From Thiobacillus sp. (GTDB lineage: Bacteria; Pseudomonadota; Gammaproteobacteria; Burkholderiales; Thiobacillaceae), in assembly GCF_030696885.1 (NCBI RefSeq), contig NZ_JAUYRI010000024.1, positions 62,001 through 126,000 on the forward strand: a stretch of 64,000 nucleotides of DNA. Reading direction: 5' to 3'. This document shows, in pieces, positions 63,086-64,000 of the stretch. The notes under the pieces are model-generated. The model did no database searches and had not been told where the DNA came from. It saw only the letters and a list, made by a program, of their open reading frames with translations. The position numbers were made by a program, and so were the translations under genes. Each line of letters begins with the position of its first letter. The first letter of the stretch is position 1.

Positions 63086-63189
63086 GGCTGTGCGGCGCTC
63101 GGTGGCCGGTGCGTCGGGGATAGGCGACGCACCCGGGTAGTGGGAAGCCGCAGACCGGTGCATACCGCGCGGCGGGCGGGGATCTGTGT

Positions 63190-63984
63190 TCAAAATCGCA
63201 GGGCCAGCCCGGCCAGCCAGGTGTGGTCGGCTGCCGGCTCGGTGAGGCCGTGGCGATAGCCGAGGTCGATGTCGAAATCGGGCGTCACCGAGTACACCAG
63301 ACCCAGCACCAGCGACCCCACATTGGCATGGCCGGCCAGTTCGGGGTTGCTTTCGGTGCTGGCATCCGCCACCAGCCGCAGCGACTCGCTCACGCTGTAT
63401 TCGGCAGCCACCGAGGCGTGGTAGATGTGGTTGCGCTGCCCCGGGCCGTCATGGAAATTGCGGGTGTAGCCCAGGTGCAGGTGCAAGGCCCAGGGGTCGA
63501 CGGCGTGGGTCATCACGGCAAACAGGCTGGGGGCGCTGTGGCCCGAGCCGAGGCCGCGGTCTTCATTGCCGGTCGGCAGGCCCAGCCCCGGACGCAGCGC
63601 GATGCTCAGCGGCCCCTCTTCGTAGAAGCGCCACTTGGCCGCGATTTCCATGTCGGCATAGCCTTTCACCCGCGTATTGGTGGCGCCGCGCTCGCTGATG
63701 CGCTCGTAGGGCAGGCCGGCGATCAGATCGAGCGTGTCGGTGAGGCCGTAGGACAGCACGACGGTGAGGTGTTGCCCGCGCGTCCGGGTGTCAGCGGCTC
63801 GGGTTGTGCTTTGGTCGTAGGTGATTTCCAGTTGGGTGCCTCCGGCGCCCTGGGTGCCGGTGTCTTCGGTCAGCAGCGGATGGGCGGCGTGCGCCGGCAT
63901 GGCCCAGTGCGCACACGCGGCCAGGGCGAGCGTATTCATGGTGCGGGTCATTGCGTTCGGGTTCGGGCGGACTTCAGTGCGCAT
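63190..63984 (-). CDS. Outer-membrane beta-barrel protein (MetA-pathway transporter-like)
   Basis: A 264-residue protein with a signal sequence ending MPAHA (about residues 15-33) and then alternating amphipathic strands (LEITYDQS.., LTVVLSYGLTDTLDLIAGLPYE.., LHLHLGYTRNF), ending in Phe as outer-membrane barrels do. It resembles the Phenol_MetA_deg family. Start uncertain: ATG 63984 has GGAG 9 bases upstream, while ATGs at 63951 and 63939 fit the signal peptide better. Confidence 0.72.
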   Translation of the reverse strand: MRTEVRPNPNAMTRTMNTLALAACAHWAMPAHAAHPLLTEDTGTQGAGGTQLEITYDQSTTRAADTRTRGQHLTVVLSYGLTDTLDLIAGLPYERISERGATNTRVKGYADMEIAAKWRFYEEGPLSIALRPGLGLPTGNEDRGLGSGHSAPSLFAVMTHAVDPWALHLHLGYTRNFHDGPGQRNHIYHASVAAEYSVSESLRLVADASTESNPELAGHANVGSLVLGLVYSVTPDFDIDLGYRHGLTEPAADHTWLAGLALRF

Positions 63985-64000
63985 CAGCGGCGGCTCCAGG

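Overview
The window is about 64 kb of high-GC chromosome from a chemolithotrophic sulfur-oxidising betaproteobacterium, most like Thiobacillus and its relatives. The main evidence is a complete reverse-type dissimilatory sulfite reductase (dsr) locus with dsrEFH and dsrL, which mark the sulfur-oxidising direction. A betaproteobacterial housekeeping layout (glnA - DUF4124 - ntrB - ntrC; hemA - prfA - prmC - grxD) agrees. The genus is inferred from gene content, not from a database match.

Layout. 1-5.8 kb, minus strand: ttcA (cut by the window edge), msbA, mgtE, mtgA, aroE and a rhodanese gene. 5.8-10.7 kb, plus strand: nitrogen control, with glnA behind a sigma-54 promoter and two NtrC-type sites, then ntrB-ntrC. 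10.8-17.5 kb, minus: grxD, a compact four-gene operon (Tat-exported Cys-rich protein, PqqD-like protein, HprK-like kinase, nucleotidyltransferase), then prmC-prfA-hemA. 17.5-21.3 kb, minus: a set divergent from dsr, containing a TauD-like dioxygenase, an unknown 206-residue protein, a 3-mercaptopyruvate sulfurtransferase, a DsrC paralogue lacking the penultimate Cys, a stand-alone Cas6/Cmx6-like protein and a 73-residue protein. 21.7-36.7 kb, plus: dsrABEFHCMKLJOPNR, cysG (sirohaem) and a kinase-like gene. 36.7-43.3 kb: a Kef/YbaL antiporter (minus), then nifJ and a dihydroorotate-dehydrogenase-like gene.

43.5-56 kb is a glycan/acyl modification cluster: TPR-SPINDLY glycosyltransferase, DegT aminotransferase, two paralogous glycosidase-like propeller proteins on opposite strands, WbqC-like and NeuD-like proteins, two methyltransferases, and an ACP-SDR-adenylating enzyme trio. 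56-60.2 kb, minus: DUF6644/DUF6152 genes, a 38-bp near-perfect palindrome, a BON-MscS channel, and a short integron-like cassette array (two attC-like sites, no integrase). 60.2-64 kb, minus: a NarL/NarX-type two-component pair, a PhzF-family protein and an outer-membrane beta-barrel-like protein.

Working together: DsrC carries persulfide sulfur delivered through DsrEFH to DsrAB. DsrL links this to NAD(P)H, DsrMKJOP passes electrons across the membrane to the quinone pool, and DsrN plus CysG supply sirohaem (amide). The strongest candidates for something undescribed are the Cas6-like gene facing the dsr operon, whose own transcript has GC-rich intergenic hairpins, and the PqqD/HprK-like/nucleotidyltransferase operon with its exported Cys-rich protein. 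No rRNA, tRNA, CRISPR array, IS element or phage gene was recognised.
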